DNA from: Climacteris rufus
Lineage: Eukaryota > Chordata > Aves > Passeriformes > Climacteridae
Length of the DNA stretch: 64,000 bases
Assembly (NCBI GenBank): GCA_013398175.1
Contig: VZRZ01006598.1
Span: 327,522 to 391,521, forward strand
Direction: 5' to 3'
A program made the position numbers and the translations under genes. The notes beneath the pieces are model-generated. The model saw nothing but the letters and a program-made list of their open reading frames with translations. It ran no database searches and was not told where the DNA came from. Numbering within the stretch: position 1 is the stretch's first letter; each line of letters starts with the position of its first letter. Positions 61,862 through 64,000 of the stretch are shown here, piece by piece.

Positions 61862-64000
61862 TATTTTAGCCAATTTTTGTTTCAGATACTACGTGTTATT
61901 TTTCTTGTGTATTCTAATAAAATTGTAATTCCATCTGACTTCATACAGATGCAGTTAAAAACAATGATCCTTTTTTGTTAACCAAACAAGATCTTCATCT
62001 CCAAATACTACAACAATGAATTATATTGCATATTAATGCATACAGTTAGTAAGTATGCAAAGTGAACAGTGTCTTTTTAAAAACAAACTGAAAATTGTAT
62101 TAAGAAAGCAGCAACTAACTTTTCAGGAAAATTCTTAAGAAAAACCCTACGATAATGCAATGGAAATTAAGTAATTCATCCACTCAGTATAGAGATAAAC
62201 AACTTTTTGACAGCTAGAATATTCAGATCAGACATTCATTTAGTTTTATGCTATTTATTATTACTTTTATAATTTCAAATTAGCTTGTCTTTGCTTCTTT
62301 ATTACTAAGGAATTCAGTAGACTAAAGTTTCTTCTGTTACACAGAAAGAAAAAAAAAAAATTCTGCACATTTTCAGACTGCAAACTCCCACTCCTTCTCC
62401 CCCCTCCACCTACATGTCCAGTTTCCAAGAAAATGTTCAAAGGCCAAGATCCATATGGGATAGTCACTGTTTTAAAAGCAACATATCCATCAACAGCACT
62501 CTTTAAAGGACACTGCTATAAATTCCAGAAATCTTCAACTGCATTTCAGATACAGAAATGGAGCTTTACAGCTCTATTAATGACTTCTTGTATCTTCTTT
62601 AAGAAGCTCAATATTAAAAAAAGCCACTAGAACAAATCAGAAAATGGAAGCTCTTCTCTAAATGTCAAAGTGAAATTCTGACATTTCGACAACCAGGCTG
62701 CTTGATATCACTGTTTTCTAAGCACAGGAAAAAGTAGTGTCAAAGTTTTCCATGCATCAAACACTATTTGGTTTGGAGGCTTCTGTAAAGAAATCAACTC
62801 AACAACTGTATTAAAAACAACTACAGCATTAATTCTTGTAATTTACACTGTGTTACACATGCCTGTTATTAGGAAAGGTACACTCAAATTCCAGTATCAG
62901 ATACCGAGTTTCCTGTACCCAGAGCACTTGAGAGCAAAAGGTTAAACTTTTAAGGATGTAAAATAGGGACACAGGTGGGCAGAGCTAAAAACACAAATTC
63001 TGGAGGCTTCCATAAACTGCCTCACATATGTTCTCAGCCCAGTGGCAAAATGAAGTAGAAGTCTTGCTAGGCAAATTTAAATGGTCTTGGGATTATAAAT
63101 CCTCTACACAATAGGAAAATGGCTGTCCTGGTCTCAAATAGAAGGCATTTAAATGAATGGGGTTTCTCAGCACCTCCAGTTCCAATTTCTGTCTACATAT
63201 TTAAATTGAAGCTTGCTTGCTTTAAATACAGTCTCTTTCAAATACAACAAAAGTATTTCCACCTAATTTGTAATATTTTAAGTGACACTGTCTTGATTTT
63301 GTAGCATGTCCTGATAAGAGAAAATAACCAGACCTATTTTAAACCTAAGGCAGCCCTATAATTCTAAGAACATATTTATAAGGTTTGGGGAGAAGGCACA
63401 GTAGCCCTGTAGGACTTCCCATTGCTTTCTGTTCCCTTGATGTAGAGAAGGAAAGCAACACTGTTTTGTCTCTCCTTCACAAACACTAACAGAAGATATT
63501 GACAAAGAAATCACTAATATGCATGAGATGCTCCAAACTGTCTACCTCAATACACACTCCTGTCTCTCAGAAAGTATATCATAGCTTATGTCCCCTCTCC
63601 TCTTCCAGCATTTGATGGACAGATGATTTACATTCAGCTACCTCACATTTATATGAAGTAAAAGAGGTGCACAGGACAGTTTAGGGTACAAATTCAACTT
63701 CCTAAGACAAACCTACTCAATTTAAGAAAAGATAAATTAAAAAAAAACTCACAGCAAGTACAAAGCAGACTATCCTGAATGCAGGATGATAACCCTTCAA
63801 TTCAAAGACCCTTCCAGGTAACCAAAATGGAATCATGCTATTTTAGACACATGACTATAGTTCTAACTTAGTCTTTTCATTTCTTCTTCACTCAAATTTG
63901 CTCTCAGTTCTGTACCTGAAAATCAGAGACGTAATAGATGTTATAAATAGAGACTGAAGTTTGGATTGACAAGCCCAAACCTGAGCAGATAAACCACAAA

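Larger units (their letters stand above)
54919..64000 (-). other. NCK2: NCK2 intron upstream of the large exon (at least 9.1 kb)
   Basis: Everything from the acceptor at 54919 to the window edge. The expected SH3-1 coding exon (about 75 residues with an uninterrupted frame) does not appear on the minus strand, so the intron continues past 64000. The sequence is AT-rich with several A- and T-runs and no recognised transposon. A perfect hairpin at 55395-55421 and a 14-bp duplication at 61834-61861 are listed separately. Confidence 0.85.

Noticed and set aside
1..64000. CRISPR array, operon, tRNA or rRNA genes
   Set aside because: This is vertebrate nuclear DNA. No spacer-repeat array, cloverleaf-like gene or rRNA sequence was seen, and the tandem repeats present are microsatellites and one degenerate satellite-like array.

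Overview
The window is from a bird, most likely a passerine or near relative. It has CR1 LINE copies with the bird-type 3' end (CATTCTATGATTCT), an ERVL-type LTR with the avian TGTTGTGGTTT terminus, and large AT-rich introns. The only protein-coding gene I can support is NCK2, the SH2/SH3 adaptor, on the minus strand. Two of its coding exons are present: a 722-bp exon (54197-54918) carrying SH3-2, SH3-3 and the first third of SH2, and the last coding exon (44751-44945) carrying the rest of SH2 and the stop. Together they give residues 76-380 of a 380-residue protein. The first coding exon (SH3-1) was not found between 54919 and 64000, so it should lie beyond the right edge.

Layout, left to right. 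1-904 holds no recognised gene. 905-3880 is a long, dead CR1 element on the plus strand, with recognisable endonuclease, reverse transcriptase and 3' end. 3881-15429 is gene-free and contains microsatellites, a 41-base assembly gap inside a poly(A) tract, and a 148-bp hexanucleotide array. 15430-16945 is a degenerate tandem array with a period of about 150-170 bp, whose units end in TTAGGG-like motifs. 16946-24139 shows nothing recognisable. 24140-24600 is an old CR1 fragment on the minus strand. 25367-26770 is a 1.4-kb ERVL-type solo LTR with a 5-bp target duplication. 32594-33632 is a CR1 3' fragment split by a 292-bp solo LTR with a 6-bp target duplication. From about 43840 upward the window is NCK2: 3'UTR, last coding exon, a 9.25-kb intron, the large exon, and at least 9 kb of the next intron.

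No gene system or operon-like arrangement is present. The features with most to offer are the diverged tandem array, the LTR nested in CR1, and an unclassified GC-richer patch with back-to-back poly(A) signals in the last NCK2 intron. All coordinates come from reading the sequence by eye; repeat family names come from recognising characteristic motifs, not from a search.
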